A DNA stretch of 64,000 bases, taken from Pseudomonas sp. A34-9 (GTDB lineage: Bacteria > Pseudomonadota > Gammaproteobacteria > Pseudomonadales > Pseudomonadaceae). This document shows positions 46,596 through 53,925 of this stretch, piece by piece; positions within the stretch are counted from its first letter, which is position 1; every line of letters begins with the position of its first letter. The stretch is from positions 1,762,501-1,826,500 of the forward strand of contig NZ_CP119967.1 of the NCBI RefSeq assembly GCF_029543085.1, read 5' to 3'. Position numbers and translations under genes: made by a program. Under the pieces are notes generated by a model, which was not told the DNA's origin, did not search any database, and was given only the letters and a program-made list of their open reading frames with translations.

Positions 46596-46682
46596 AGTGA
46601 GAGCCAGAAGCTGGATGTGGCGGCATAATAACAAACATATGGGCGCGCGATAGCGCCAGCTGATTTGAGGTTACAACTCCCC

Positions 46683-47546
46683 GTGAATGTTGATTTGCAC
46701 TGCCATAGCACGGCCTCCGATGGCGCCCTGGCGCCTGCGGTTCTGGTTGCGCGTGCGTTCGAGAACGGCGTGCGAGTCCTGGCGTTGACCGACCACGACA
46801 CCCTCGAAGGCCTCGCCGAAGCGCGCGCGGCCGCCAACGAATTGGGCATGCAACTGGTCAACGGCGTCGAATTGTCCTGTACCTGGGGCGGCGCAACCAT
46901 TCATGTGTTGGGCTATGGTTTCGACGTCAACGCCGCGCCGTTGGTCGAGGCGATTGCCAAATTGCACGATGGCCGCTGGCTGCGGTCGGAAGAAATAAGC
47001 CGCAAGCTCGCCCTCAAGGGCATGCCCGGTGCCCTCGATGGCGCCCGGCAGATCCAGCAGGAGCTGGGCGACAGCGGCAACGCCCCGGCCCGTCCGCATT
47101 TCGCCGACTGGATGGTGCGTGAAGGTTTTGTAAAGGATCGCGCCGAAGCCTTCCGCAAATGGCTCGGCGCCGGCAAGCTCGGTGACGTCAAATTGCACTG
47201 GCCGACGCTGGAAGACACCGTCGCCACGCTGCGCGCCGCCAATGCCTGGGTCAGCCTGGCGCATCCGTGGCACTACGATTTCACCCGCAGCAAGCGCCGA
47301 AAGCTGATTGCCGACTATATTCAAGCAGGCGGGCATGCAATCGAGGTGGTCAATGGCCATCAGCCTGCGGAACAGGTGGGCAGCCTGGCAATCCTTGCCC
47401 GTGAGTTCGGTCTGCTGGTCAGCGCCGGCAGTGACTTCCATGGCCCTGGCGGCTGGTCCGAGATCGGCCAGTACCGGCCGGTTCCCGAGGACCTTCCACC
47501 CCTGTGGGGTCGGTTCAAACATGACACAGATATTGCCGCCGTCTGA
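46683..47546 (+). CDS. PHP-domain phosphoesterase (RNase AM / YciV-like)
   Basis: A 287-residue metallophosphoesterase. PHP motifs are VDLHCHSTASDG at the start, LTDHDTLEGL near 37-46, GVELSC, then SLAHPWHYD and AGSDFHGP near the end. E. coli YciV (RNase AM) is a 5'-3' exonuclease that trims rRNA and acts on 3',5'-bisphosphates. The GTG at 46683 gives the family start MNVDLHCHS. It begins a plus-strand run with yciO, scpA and scpB. Confidence 0.88.
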   Translation: MNVDLHCHSTASDGALAPAVLVARAFENGVRVLALTDHDTLEGLAEARAAANELGMQLVNGVELSCTWGGATIHVLGYGFDVNAAPLVEAIAKLHDGRWLRSEEISRKLALKGMPGALDGARQIQQELGDSGNAPARPHFADWMVREGFVKDRAEAFRKWLGAGKLGDVKLHWPTLEDTVATLRAANAWVSLAHPWHYDFTRSKRRKLIADYIQAGGHAIEVVNGHQPAEQVGSLAILAREFGLLVSAGSDFHGPGGWSEIGQYRPVPEDLPPLWGRFKHDTDIAAV

Positions 47547-47559
47547 ACAGGTAGAGAAT

Positions 47560-48189
47560 GTGAGTCAATTTTTCCAGATACATCCGGAAAACCCACAAGC
47601 GCGCCTGATAAAACAGGCGGTCGAAATCATCCGCAAGGGCGGGGTGGTGGTTTATCCCACGGACTCTTCCTACGCCATCGGCTGCCAGATCGGCGACAAG
47701 ACAGCGATTGAGCGCGTGCGCCGCCTGCGTCAGCTCGATGAAAAGCATAACTTCGCGTTGATCTGCAGTGACCTGTCGCAACTGGGCAACTACGCCAAGA
47801 TCGACACCGGCACTTTCCGCATTCTCAAGGCGCATCTGCCGGGGCCTTACACCTTTATTCTCAACGCCACCCGCGAAGTGCCGCGTCTGCTGCTGCATCC
47901 GAAGAAGCGCACCATCGGCCTGCGCGTGCCGAGCCATCCGATCGCGCTGGCGCTGTTGGCCGAACTCGGCGAGCCGCTGATGAGTGTGACCCTGATCATG
48001 CCCGGCGATGAAGACCCGCTGAGCGATCCGTACGAAATGCGGCAATTGCTCGAACATCAGGTGGACCTGATCATTGATGGCGGTTTTGGCGGCATCAAAG
48101 CTTCCACCGTGATCGATTTGACCGGCGACGACCCGGAAGTCGTCCGCGTCGGTTGCGGCGATCCAACGCCGTTCATGGTCGAGGCCTGA
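47560..48189 (+). CDS. yciO: YciO-type Sua5/YrdC-family protein
   Basis: A 209-residue protein of the YciO branch of the threonylcarbamoyl-AMP synthase superfamily. Marks are GGVVVYPTDSSYAIGCQIGDK, LPGPYTFILNATREVP and LRVPSHPIALALLAELGEP. True TsaC is usually encoded elsewhere in pseudomonads, so this paralog has a lesser known role. The GTG at 47560 (SQFFQIHPENPQARLIKQ) is the family start; an ATG at 47521 is possible. The stop TGA is directly followed by the scpA ATG. Confidence 0.88.
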   Translation: MSQFFQIHPENPQARLIKQAVEIIRKGGVVVYPTDSSYAIGCQIGDKTAIERVRRLRQLDEKHNFALICSDLSQLGNYAKIDTGTFRILKAHLPGPYTFILNATREVPRLLLHPKKRTIGLRVPSHPIALALLAELGEPLMSVTLIMPGDEDPLSDPYEMRQLLEHQVDLIIDGGFGGIKASTVIDLTGDDPEVVRVGCGDPTPFMVEA

Positions 48190-49011
48190 ATGTCCGCAGT
48201 GGAAACCGTGGTCGATCCTCAGGCCGGCGCTCAGCAGGAGCTGCCGTTTGCCATGGTCTATGGCCAGGCGGTCATGGAAATGCCGCTGGACCTGTACATC
48301 CCGCCGGATGCGCTGGAAGTCTTCCTTGAAGCGTTTGAAGGCCCGCTCGACCTGCTGCTGTACCTGATCCGCAAACAGAACATCAACATTCTCGACATCC
48401 CGGTGGCGGAAATCACCCGTCAGTACATGGGCTATGTCGAGTTGATGCAGTCGGTGCGCCTGGAACTGGCGGCCGAGTATCTGGTAATGGCCGCGATGCT
48501 CGCCGAGATCAAGTCGCGCATGCTGCTGCCACGGGCCGAAACCGTCGAAGACGAAGAAGACGACCCGCGCGCCGAACTGATCCGCCGCTTGCAGGAATAC
48601 GAACGCTTCAAGGCTGCCGCCGAAGGCATCGACGGCTTGAGCCGGGTCGGCCGCGATGTCATCGTGCCCAAGCTCGACGCCCCGGAAGCCCGCGCGCGCA
48701 AGCTGTTGCCGGATGTCGCGCTGGAAGAGATTTTGATGTGCATGGCCGAAGTGCTGCGCCGTGGCGACATGTTTGAAAGCCACCAGGTCAGCCGCGAGGC
48801 ATTGTCCACCCGTGAGCGCATGAGCGATGTGCTGGAACGGCTCAAGGGCGGCGGTTTTGTGCCGTTCGTCGAGCTGTTCACTGCCGAAGAGGGCAGGCTG
48901 GGTGTGGTGGTGACCTTTATGGCGATCCTTGAACTGGTCAAGGAATCCTTGGTCGAGCTGGTGCAGAATGAGCCGTTCGCCGCGATCCACGTGCGAGCCC
49001 GAGCCGAATAA
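48190..49011 (+). CDS. scpA: Segregation and condensation protein ScpA
   Basis: A 273-residue kleisin that joins SMC-type ATPase heads and ScpB in chromosome condensation. Core words are FEGPLDLLLYLIRKQNINIL near residue 50, EYLVMAAMLAEIKSRMLLP near 95 and a winged-helix C-terminus RMSDVLERLKGGGFVPFVEL. The first 35 residues are a family-typical extension. GAGG precedes the ATG, inside the yciO end. Confidence 0.95.
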   Translation: MSAVETVVDPQAGAQQELPFAMVYGQAVMEMPLDLYIPPDALEVFLEAFEGPLDLLLYLIRKQNINILDIPVAEITRQYMGYVELMQSVRLELAAEYLVMAAMLAEIKSRMLLPRAETVEDEEDDPRAELIRRLQEYERFKAAAEGIDGLSRVGRDVIVPKLDAPEARARKLLPDVALEEILMCMAEVLRRGDMFESHQVSREALSTRERMSDVLERLKGGGFVPFVELFTAEEGRLGVVVTFMAILELVKESLVELVQNEPFAAIHVRARAE

Positions 49012-49022
49012 CGAGTCGATAC

Positions 49023-50021
49023 ATGAACCTGACTGAACCCCGCGAGCTGGCGCCCCTGCTTGAAGCCTTTCTGTTGGCCTCGGGAAAGCCGCAATCCCTT
49101 GAACGCCTTTTCGAACTGTTCGAAGAAGGTGAACGTCCCGAGCCTGCGGTTTTCAAGAAAGCACTGACACTGCTGGGTAAATCCTGCGAAGGCCGTGCCT
49201 TCGAGCTCAAGGAAGTTTCGTCCGGCTATCGCTTGCAGATCCGCGAAAAGTTTTCGCCATGGGTCGGCCGCCTCTGGGAAGAACGCCCGCAGCGCTATTC
49301 CCGTGCCTTGCTGGAAACCATCGCGCTGATCGCCTACCGCCAGCCGATCACCCGTGGCGAGATCGAAGACGTGCGCGGTGTGGCAGTGAACAGCAATATC
49401 GTCAAAACCTTGCTGGAACGAGAGTGGATCCGCGTCGTCGGCTACCGCGACGTGCCGGGCAAACCGGCGATGTTTGCCACCACCAAGGGGTTTCTCGATC
49501 ACTTCAACCTGAAGAACCTCGAAGATCTGCCGCCGCTGGCCGAACTGCGCGAGATGGAAACCGACCCGGTACTCGATTTCGACGACGCGCCAGTGCCGCA
49601 GAGCTTGCAGGAACTGGCCGACGCCAGCGCCGAGCCCGAGGAAGAGAAGGAAGAAACCAGCTTCCACACCTTGCTGTTGGAGCTGGACAGCATGGAAGAG
49701 GGGATCAAGACCGATTTCGACGACTTGCTGCGGGATGCGGCGGATGGTGAACCACCGACGGTTGAAGCCGAGATCGAGGTTCAAGAGGTCGAGGTTGAGC
49801 GTGAAATCGCCGAACCGGTCATTGAAGTTGAACTCGAAGCGGAGCCGGAAGCCGAACCGGAAGAAGACATTCTTGGTGTCGCCGAAGCTCGCGAGAAGCT
49901 TTTGGCTGCCGTTGCTGCCCTCGAACAACCTGCGCCCGAACCCGAGCTAAGCGAAGAAGAAGCCGAAGCCCGCGCATTGGCCGAAGCCATCGAAGCCGAA
50001 CGCCGCGAGTTCGAAGACTGA
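49023..50021 (+). CDS. scpB: Segregation and condensation protein ScpB
   Basis: A 332-residue partner of ScpA. Residues 1-180 hold the two winged helices (LLEAFLLASGKPQSLERLFEL, LLETIALIAYRQPITRGEIE, VVGYRDVPGKPAMFATTKGF). The last 140 residues are a Glu-rich, probably unfolded tail (AEIEVQEVEVEREIAEPVI and similar), longer than in many bacteria. It starts 11 bases after scpA. Confidence 0.95.
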   Translation: MNLTEPRELAPLLEAFLLASGKPQSLERLFELFEEGERPEPAVFKKALTLLGKSCEGRAFELKEVSSGYRLQIREKFSPWVGRLWEERPQRYSRALLETIALIAYRQPITRGEIEDVRGVAVNSNIVKTLLEREWIRVVGYRDVPGKPAMFATTKGFLDHFNLKNLEDLPPLAELREMETDPVLDFDDAPVPQSLQELADASAEPEEEKEETSFHTLLLELDSMEEGIKTDFDDLLRDAADGEPPTVEAEIEVQEVEVEREIAEPVIEVELEAEPEAEPEEDILGVAEAREKLLAAVAALEQPAPEPELSEEEAEARALAEAIEAERREFED

Positions 50022-50045
50022 TCCGACCTCAAAACCAGCGCTATT

Positions 50046-50083
50046 CCCTGTAGGCGAAGGCCTACAAGGGATTTGTGTTTTTC
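50046..50083 (+). terminator. Hairpin between scpB and the DUF1289 gene
   Basis: CCCTGTAGGC / GCCTACAAGGG around a GAAG loop, then ATTTGTGTTTTT. It is a plausible weak or partial terminator before the next gene. Confidence 0.55.
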
Positions 50084-50094
50084 CGGAGACCTCG

Positions 50095-50286
50095 ATGAGT
50101 TCCACCAAAGACCCCTGCATCAGCCTCTGCAAATTCACTGACGACATCTGCCTCGGCTGCGGTCGCAGCAAGCGCGAAATCAAAGCCTGGAAGAAACTCG
50201 ACAAGGACGACAAGCGCACCGTGCTGGCCGAAGCCGCGCTGCGCCTGATCAAACTCGGTGGCGCCGGTCGGCGGAAAAAGAAATAA
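50095..50286 (+). CDS. DUF1289 family small Cys protein
   Basis: A 63-residue protein. The Cys motif CISLCKFTDDICLGCGRSKREI (four Cys over residues 8-22) is typical of DUF1289 and suggests metal binding. The C-terminus is Lys/Arg-rich. Function unknown. CCGGAG lies eight bases before the ATG. It sits between scpB and rluB. Confidence 0.88.
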   Translation: MSSTKDPCISLCKFTDDICLGCGRSKREIKAWKKLDKDDKRTVLAEAALRLIKLGGAGRRKKK

Positions 50287-50440
50287 CTGTCGATCGATCA
50301 GCTAGTCTCTGATGCGCGACGGCGCACATCCGCGTATGATTCGCGACCCTTCGCCGATCCCTTCGGCCGAGAACCCAGATTTCAATGCTTCAGGCGTCCA
50401 ATTCAGTGCGCCTGAACAGACCACACCGGGAGGTGCCCAG

Positions 50441-51661
50441 ATGAGTGACATCAATCAGAAAGACGACCAGGAAATCGGCCCAGCAGGCGAAAAGCTGCAG
50501 AAAGTCCTCGCCCGTATCGGCGTCGGCTCGCGCCGTGACGTGGAGTCGTGGATCAGCCAGGGCCGGATCAAGGTCAATGGCAAAGACGCCACCCTCGGTC
50601 TGCGCGTCGACATGCACGACGCCATCACCATTGATGGCAAGGTGATCAAGCGCGAAGAGGCGGCCGAATCGGTCCGCCGCGTGATCATGTACAACAAGCC
50701 CGATGGCGAGATCTGCACCCGTGACGACCCGGAAGGCCGTCCGACCGTGTTCGACAAGCTGCCGCGTCCGAAAGAAGGCCGCTGGATCAACATCGGTCGT
50801 CTCGACATCAACACCACCGGTTTGCTGATGTTCACCACCGACGGTGAACTGGCCAACCGCCTGATGCACCCGTCCTACGAGATGGACCGTGAGTACGCCG
50901 TGCGTGTACGCGGTGAAGTCGACGACGAAATGATCGAGCGTCTGAAGGCTGGCGTGGTGCTGGAAGACGGCCCGGCCAAGTTCACCGACATCAAGCAGGC
51001 GCCCGGTGGCGAAGGCTTCAACCACTGGTACCACTGCGTGGTGATGGAAGGTCGTAACCGTGAGGTTCGTCGTCTGTGGGAATCGCAAGGTCTGGTGGTC
51101 AGCCGCCTGAAGCGCGTGCGTTTCGGTCCGGTGTTCCTCAACTCCGACCTGCCGATGGGTCGCTGGCGCGAAATGAGCCAGTACGAAGTCGACATTCTCA
51201 GTGCTGAAGTCGGCCTGACGCCGGTGGCGATGCCGCAACTGAACGCCAAGAGCAAAGACAAGCTTGAGCGTATGCAGCGTAAATCGTCGCGTCCGATGGG
51301 CAAGACCGAGCGCGTACGCACCCTGCGTCCAGCCGCTGGCGCACCGACCGGTCCGCGCCCAAGCCGTGAGCCGCAGATCGAAGGTGAGCGTCCAGGTCGC
51401 AAGCCGGTTGCCCGTGACGGCGAGCGCGCTCCGCGTCCGGCCAATGGTCGCACTGAGCGTGGCGAGCGTGGCGCGCCTGCCGGTCGTGGTACGCCAGTGG
51501 CAGATCGCCCGGCGGACACCACCAACAAGCGCCCGGCCAAGTCTGCGCCGAAGCGTCCGGGGATCAAGCTGGTTGATGGCGACAAGCCGTCGGGCAAGCG
51601 TCGTGGTGCACCGGCGGGTTCCGGTCAGCGTCCGGGGTTTGGTCGCAAGAAGCCTGAATAA
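50441..51661 (+). CDS. rluB: 23S rRNA pseudouridine synthase RluB
   Basis: A 406-residue enzyme making pseudouridine 2605 of 23S rRNA. An N-terminal S4 domain (EKLQKVLARIGVGSRRDVES) is followed by the catalytic domain with GRLDINTTGLLMFTTDGELA (catalytic Asp) and MEGRNREVRRLWESQGLVVS. From about 285 to the end there is a basic Arg/Pro/Gly-rich tail, probably for RNA contact. The ATG at 50441 has GGGAGG upstream; the ORF could extend 43 codons further but without family match. Confidence 0.94.
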   Translation: MSDINQKDDQEIGPAGEKLQKVLARIGVGSRRDVESWISQGRIKVNGKDATLGLRVDMHDAITIDGKVIKREEAAESVRRVIMYNKPDGEICTRDDPEGRPTVFDKLPRPKEGRWINIGRLDINTTGLLMFTTDGELANRLMHPSYEMDREYAVRVRGEVDDEMIERLKAGVVLEDGPAKFTDIKQAPGGEGFNHWYHCVVMEGRNREVRRLWESQGLVVSRLKRVRFGPVFLNSDLPMGRWREMSQYEVDILSAEVGLTPVAMPQLNAKSKDKLERMQRKSSRPMGKTERVRTLRPAAGAPTGPRPSREPQIEGERPGRKPVARDGERAPRPANGRTERGERGAPAGRGTPVADRPADTTNKRPAKSAPKRPGIKLVDGDKPSGKRRGAPAGSGQRPGFGRKKPE

Positions 51662-51701
51662 GGCAGCTGTGAGCTTCTAGCGGCAAGCTTCAAGCCAAAG
51701 C

Positions 51702-51734
51702 AAAAACGCCAACCGCAGGGTTGGCGTTTTTTTT
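51702..51734 (+). terminator. Rho-independent terminator after rluB
   Basis: AAAACGCCAACC / GGTTGGCGTTTT stem with a short loop and eight T, 40 bases past the rluB stop. Confidence 0.92.
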
Positions 51735-51771
51735 CGTCTGACAGAAGTTATATAGCGACTGATTGGGCCTC

Positions 51772-51846
51772 TTCGCGAGCAGGCTCGCTCCCACATTGGA
51801 ATTGCGTGGAACATAAATCCCCTGTGGGAGCGAGCCTGCTCGCGAA
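51772..51846. repeat. REP inverted pair, perfect 24-bp arms
   Basis: Arms 51772-51795 and 51823-51846 are the same as those at 7948 and 32249. It lies between rluB and the convergent M29-type gene. Confidence 0.85.
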
Positions 51847-51858
51847 GGCGTCAGCCGC

Positions 51859-52824
51859 CTAAAAGACAAAGCGCCCGTCAAACACCGGCTTGTCATCCAA
51901 CGCCAACACTCCACCCGAAAAGATCAGATCGAGGTGATGACTGCCTTTTGCGCCACCGCCCAACCCAAGGTGCAAGCCACAATGCCGCTCTTCAAATCCG
52001 GCATTACGCGCATACAAGTCCTTCACGCCTTCATTGGTGCCAATCCCCAACTCTTCAATCCGCCGGTTCGACGGATTGGCGTCCAGGTACTTGTTGAAAT
52101 CATGCTCCAGCCCCGGCACGTCGGTGGCGATGCGACTGATGGTCGAGTTCTCGATCCACAGTTCCAGCGGCGATTCCAGCACGCCGTATTTGCGCGCAAA
52201 CGGGATGGTACTGAGGAACGTGCCCTTGAATTTCACATGGCCGTTGATGGCCTCGCTGTGCGTGGCGATTTCGCCGGGGGCCAGGTCGAAGTTGCCGACA
52301 CCGTTGATGTCGGTCCACTTCTTGATGCTGCTCAGCGGCGTTTCAAACCATGAGCCGTCATCGTCCTTGAAACTCAGCGTGGTCGCCTGGGACATGCGCT
52401 GGATCAAATGGCTGTTCAGGCCAGCAATGCGCTGCGGGCTGACGCTGAAGGTGTCGTAGAAATAATCGCCGTAATCCTTGAACAGCAGCGACTTCTTCCA
52501 GTTTTCCGCCATCACGCCCTGCAGTGCGCGGACGAACTCCGGGCCGTCGGGGCGCGGGTTGGGCAGGGTGGAAGAGTCGTAGAAGAAAATGTACAGATCG
52601 CTGTCGGTGATTGCCGAGGTCAGCGCTGCGGTGCTTTCCAGGTCCAGGCGTCGAGCGCTGAAGTGGAAGCGAGGATGATCGCCGGCCTGTTCGGCGATGG
52701 CGCCGGTCAGCGCTTCATAATCAGCCGTGTGGCCGAGCAATACCTTTGCCGAGTCGAGGCCGGCAAGGGCAGGGTGATGTTCGAGGTAGTAAAGGAAATG
52801 CGAGATCGCGCGGGGCTTATCCAT
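51859..52824 (-). CDS. M29 (aminopeptidase T/S)-like metallopeptidase, paired with a short peptide gene
   Basis: A 321-residue protein, shorter than true M29 aminopeptidases of about 410. The C-terminal metal site of the family can be read: Glu258 in EELGIGTN, Glu279 and His281 in FEERHCGLHLGLG, His297 and Asp299 in SHHLDLIF. The N-terminal 200 residues show no motif I know (KVLLGHTADYEALTGAI, DLYIFFYDSSTLPNPRPDG). There is no signal peptide. The ATG at 52824 has GGGAGG five bases upstream. It is the second gene after a 45-residue peptide ORF, with a strong hairpin between, so it may process or modify that peptide. Confidence 0.7.
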   Translation of the reverse strand: MDKPRAISHFLYYLEHHPALAGLDSAKVLLGHTADYEALTGAIAEQAGDHPRFHFSARRLDLESTAALTSAITDSDLYIFFYDSSTLPNPRPDGPEFVRALQGVMAENWKKSLLFKDYGDYFYDTFSVSPQRIAGLNSHLIQRMSQATTLSFKDDDGSWFETPLSSIKKWTDINGVGNFDLAPGEIATHSEAINGHVKFKGTFLSTIPFARKYGVLESPLELWIENSTISRIATDVPGLEHDFNKYLDANPSNRRIEELGIGTNEGVKDLYARNAGFEERHCGLHLGLGGGAKGSHHLDLIFSGGVLALDDKPVFDGRFVF

Positions 52825-52854
52825 GAATCCTCCCTGACTGACCGTGAAGAAAGC

Positions 52855-52885
52855 GGCAGGCACGACCGGCCGGATCGTGCCTGCC
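52855..52885 (-). terminator. Attenuator-type hairpin between peptide gene and M29-like gene
   Basis: GGCAGGCACGA / TCGTGCCTGCC form a perfect 11-bp stem with a 9-base loop, starting 10 bases after the peptide stop. On the minus strand it is followed by a mildly T-rich CTTTCTTC. A partial stop here would give more peptide mRNA than enzyme mRNA. Confidence 0.6.
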
Positions 52886-52894
52886 CGGGATGTC

Positions 52895-53032
52895 TTACAG
52901 AGGCCACATCGCCGTGCCGAACGGAACTACCGCGTCGGCTTGCATCATTTCCACTGCTGCCTCATGGGTCGGTGCCTCAAACCATTCGTCCAGTTGCAGT
53001 TCGGTATCCAAGTCTTTTTCCAGTGCTTGCAT
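52895..53032 (-). CDS. 45-residue peptide, possible RiPP precursor
   Basis: The ORF starts at the ATG at 53032 with AGGAG eight bases upstream and ends at TAA 52895. The first two thirds are strongly acidic (MQALEKDLDTELQLDEWFEA), then THEAAVEMMQA, and the C-terminus is hydrophobic and uncharged (AVVPFGTAMWPL). An acidic leader followed by a short apolar core, good translation signals, a hairpin and a peptidase-like gene downstream are the usual signs of a ribosomally made, modified peptide. I do not recognise the family. It could instead be a small regulatory or structural protein. Confidence 0.65.
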   Translation of the reverse strand: MQALEKDLDTELQLDEWFEAPTHEAAVEMMQADAVVPFGTAMWPL

Positions 53033-53036
53033 GGTC

Positions 53037-53487
53037 GATCTCCTAGATGACTTTCACGGTTGTGACTGGCCGGTCGAGGTGGCCGGCAAGACGTGAAGAA
53101 CCTAGTTCAGGGTTTTTTGTAATGCAAAAAATTATTCATTTAATTTTTAAATAGACTTTTTATTCTGTTTTTCAGCGGCAGTTTTCTTATTTGAAAACAG
53201 AAAACTAAACAGCGCGTTTCATTAGCAAGCTAGCTACCGTCAATTTGCAGACGTCTGACAGAAAATTCTGAATTGGAAACTCTGCGTTACGCAGCGTAAA
53301 GAAATATTTACAAAAAAGCCGATAAAGCCGAGTGAAACCAACCTTCGGCGAAGGCTGTAAGGAAAACCTGCCGAAGCCTGCCCCGCCGTGGGCTGCGCAA
53401 GGCTCTGGCGCGCTTGTTTCAGCCGCGTTTGCAGGGTGATATGCGCCCCATGCCTGTCGTGCAGGTGCATAACAAGAAGGAGGCGCA
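53037..53487. promoter_or_regulatory. AT-rich divergent region upstream of the peptide gene
   Basis: Positions 53100-53320 are very AT-rich for this genome, with runs such as AAAAAATTATTCATTTAATT. Several promoter-like words could serve the minus-strand peptide gene, but none can be singled out. From about 53340 the DNA is GC-rich again and holds no gene. Such AT-rich patches are common targets of MvaT-type silencers (inference). Confidence 0.4.
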
Positions 53488-53634
53488 ATGAACGCCGTGA
53501 CTGATCTCCACCTCTCTCCGTGGGACGGTTTTTTCCTCGTCCACGTCGATGGCCTGCAAAGGCCTGACTCAATTTTTGCAGCCGCCCGAGCGTCTCGAGG
53601 CGGACACGCGCAATCCCGGCAACCGACACGCTGA
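53488..53634 (+). CDS. Small 48-residue ORF with a strong ribosome site
   Basis: ATG 53488 has AAGGAGG six bases upstream and encodes MNAVTDLHLSPWDGFFLVHV... ending in a basic, low-complexity tail (RASRGGHAQSRQPTR) before TGA 53634. The first 27 residues look protein-like and the tail does not, so this could be a frameshifted or cut gene, a leader ORF, or chance. No homolog is recalled. Confidence 0.3.
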   Translation: MNAVTDLHLSPWDGFFLVHVDGLQRPDSIFAAARASRGGHAQSRQPTR

Positions 53635-53802
53635 TCCAGCGGGGTCTGGCAGCAGGGGGTTAGCGGTGTACAATGCGCCGCGTTTTAACTGTGACCCTCT
53701 GCGTAATCGCGCAAATCTCAAGGCTGTCCGCCTTGTTCACTCCGTGGCGCCACAAGCGTTTCGGGTTCGATTTCGTCACAGATAAAAACAAACAGGTGAC
53801 GC

Positions 53803-53865
53803 ATGACCGTTGTAAATAAGCTGAACTCCTGGTGCCTGCGCTGGGGTTTGATCGGGGCTGCTTGA
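53803..53865 (+). CDS. 20-residue leader peptide candidate upstream of aroP
   Basis: ATG 53803 with AGGTGA just before it opens an ORF containing NSWCLRWG (Trp10 and Trp14) and ends at TGA 53865, 60 bases before the aroP start. A TACAAT -10-like word at 53669-53674 could start the transcript. Two Trp codons in a 20-codon ORF before an aromatic amino acid permease suggest control by tryptophan supply, as with TnaC-like or attenuation leaders. No clear terminator stem follows. Confidence 0.45.
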   Translation: MTVVNKLNSWCLRWGLIGAA

Positions 53866-53925
53866 AATCGCAACCTTGCAGCAACGTCTACTGAACATCA
53901 TCAAACCTTGCGTGAGACCTTTTTC

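Noticed and set aside
48432..49928. 498-codon minus-strand frame across scpA and scpB
   Set aside because: It is antisense to two well-conserved genes and has no recognisable domain.
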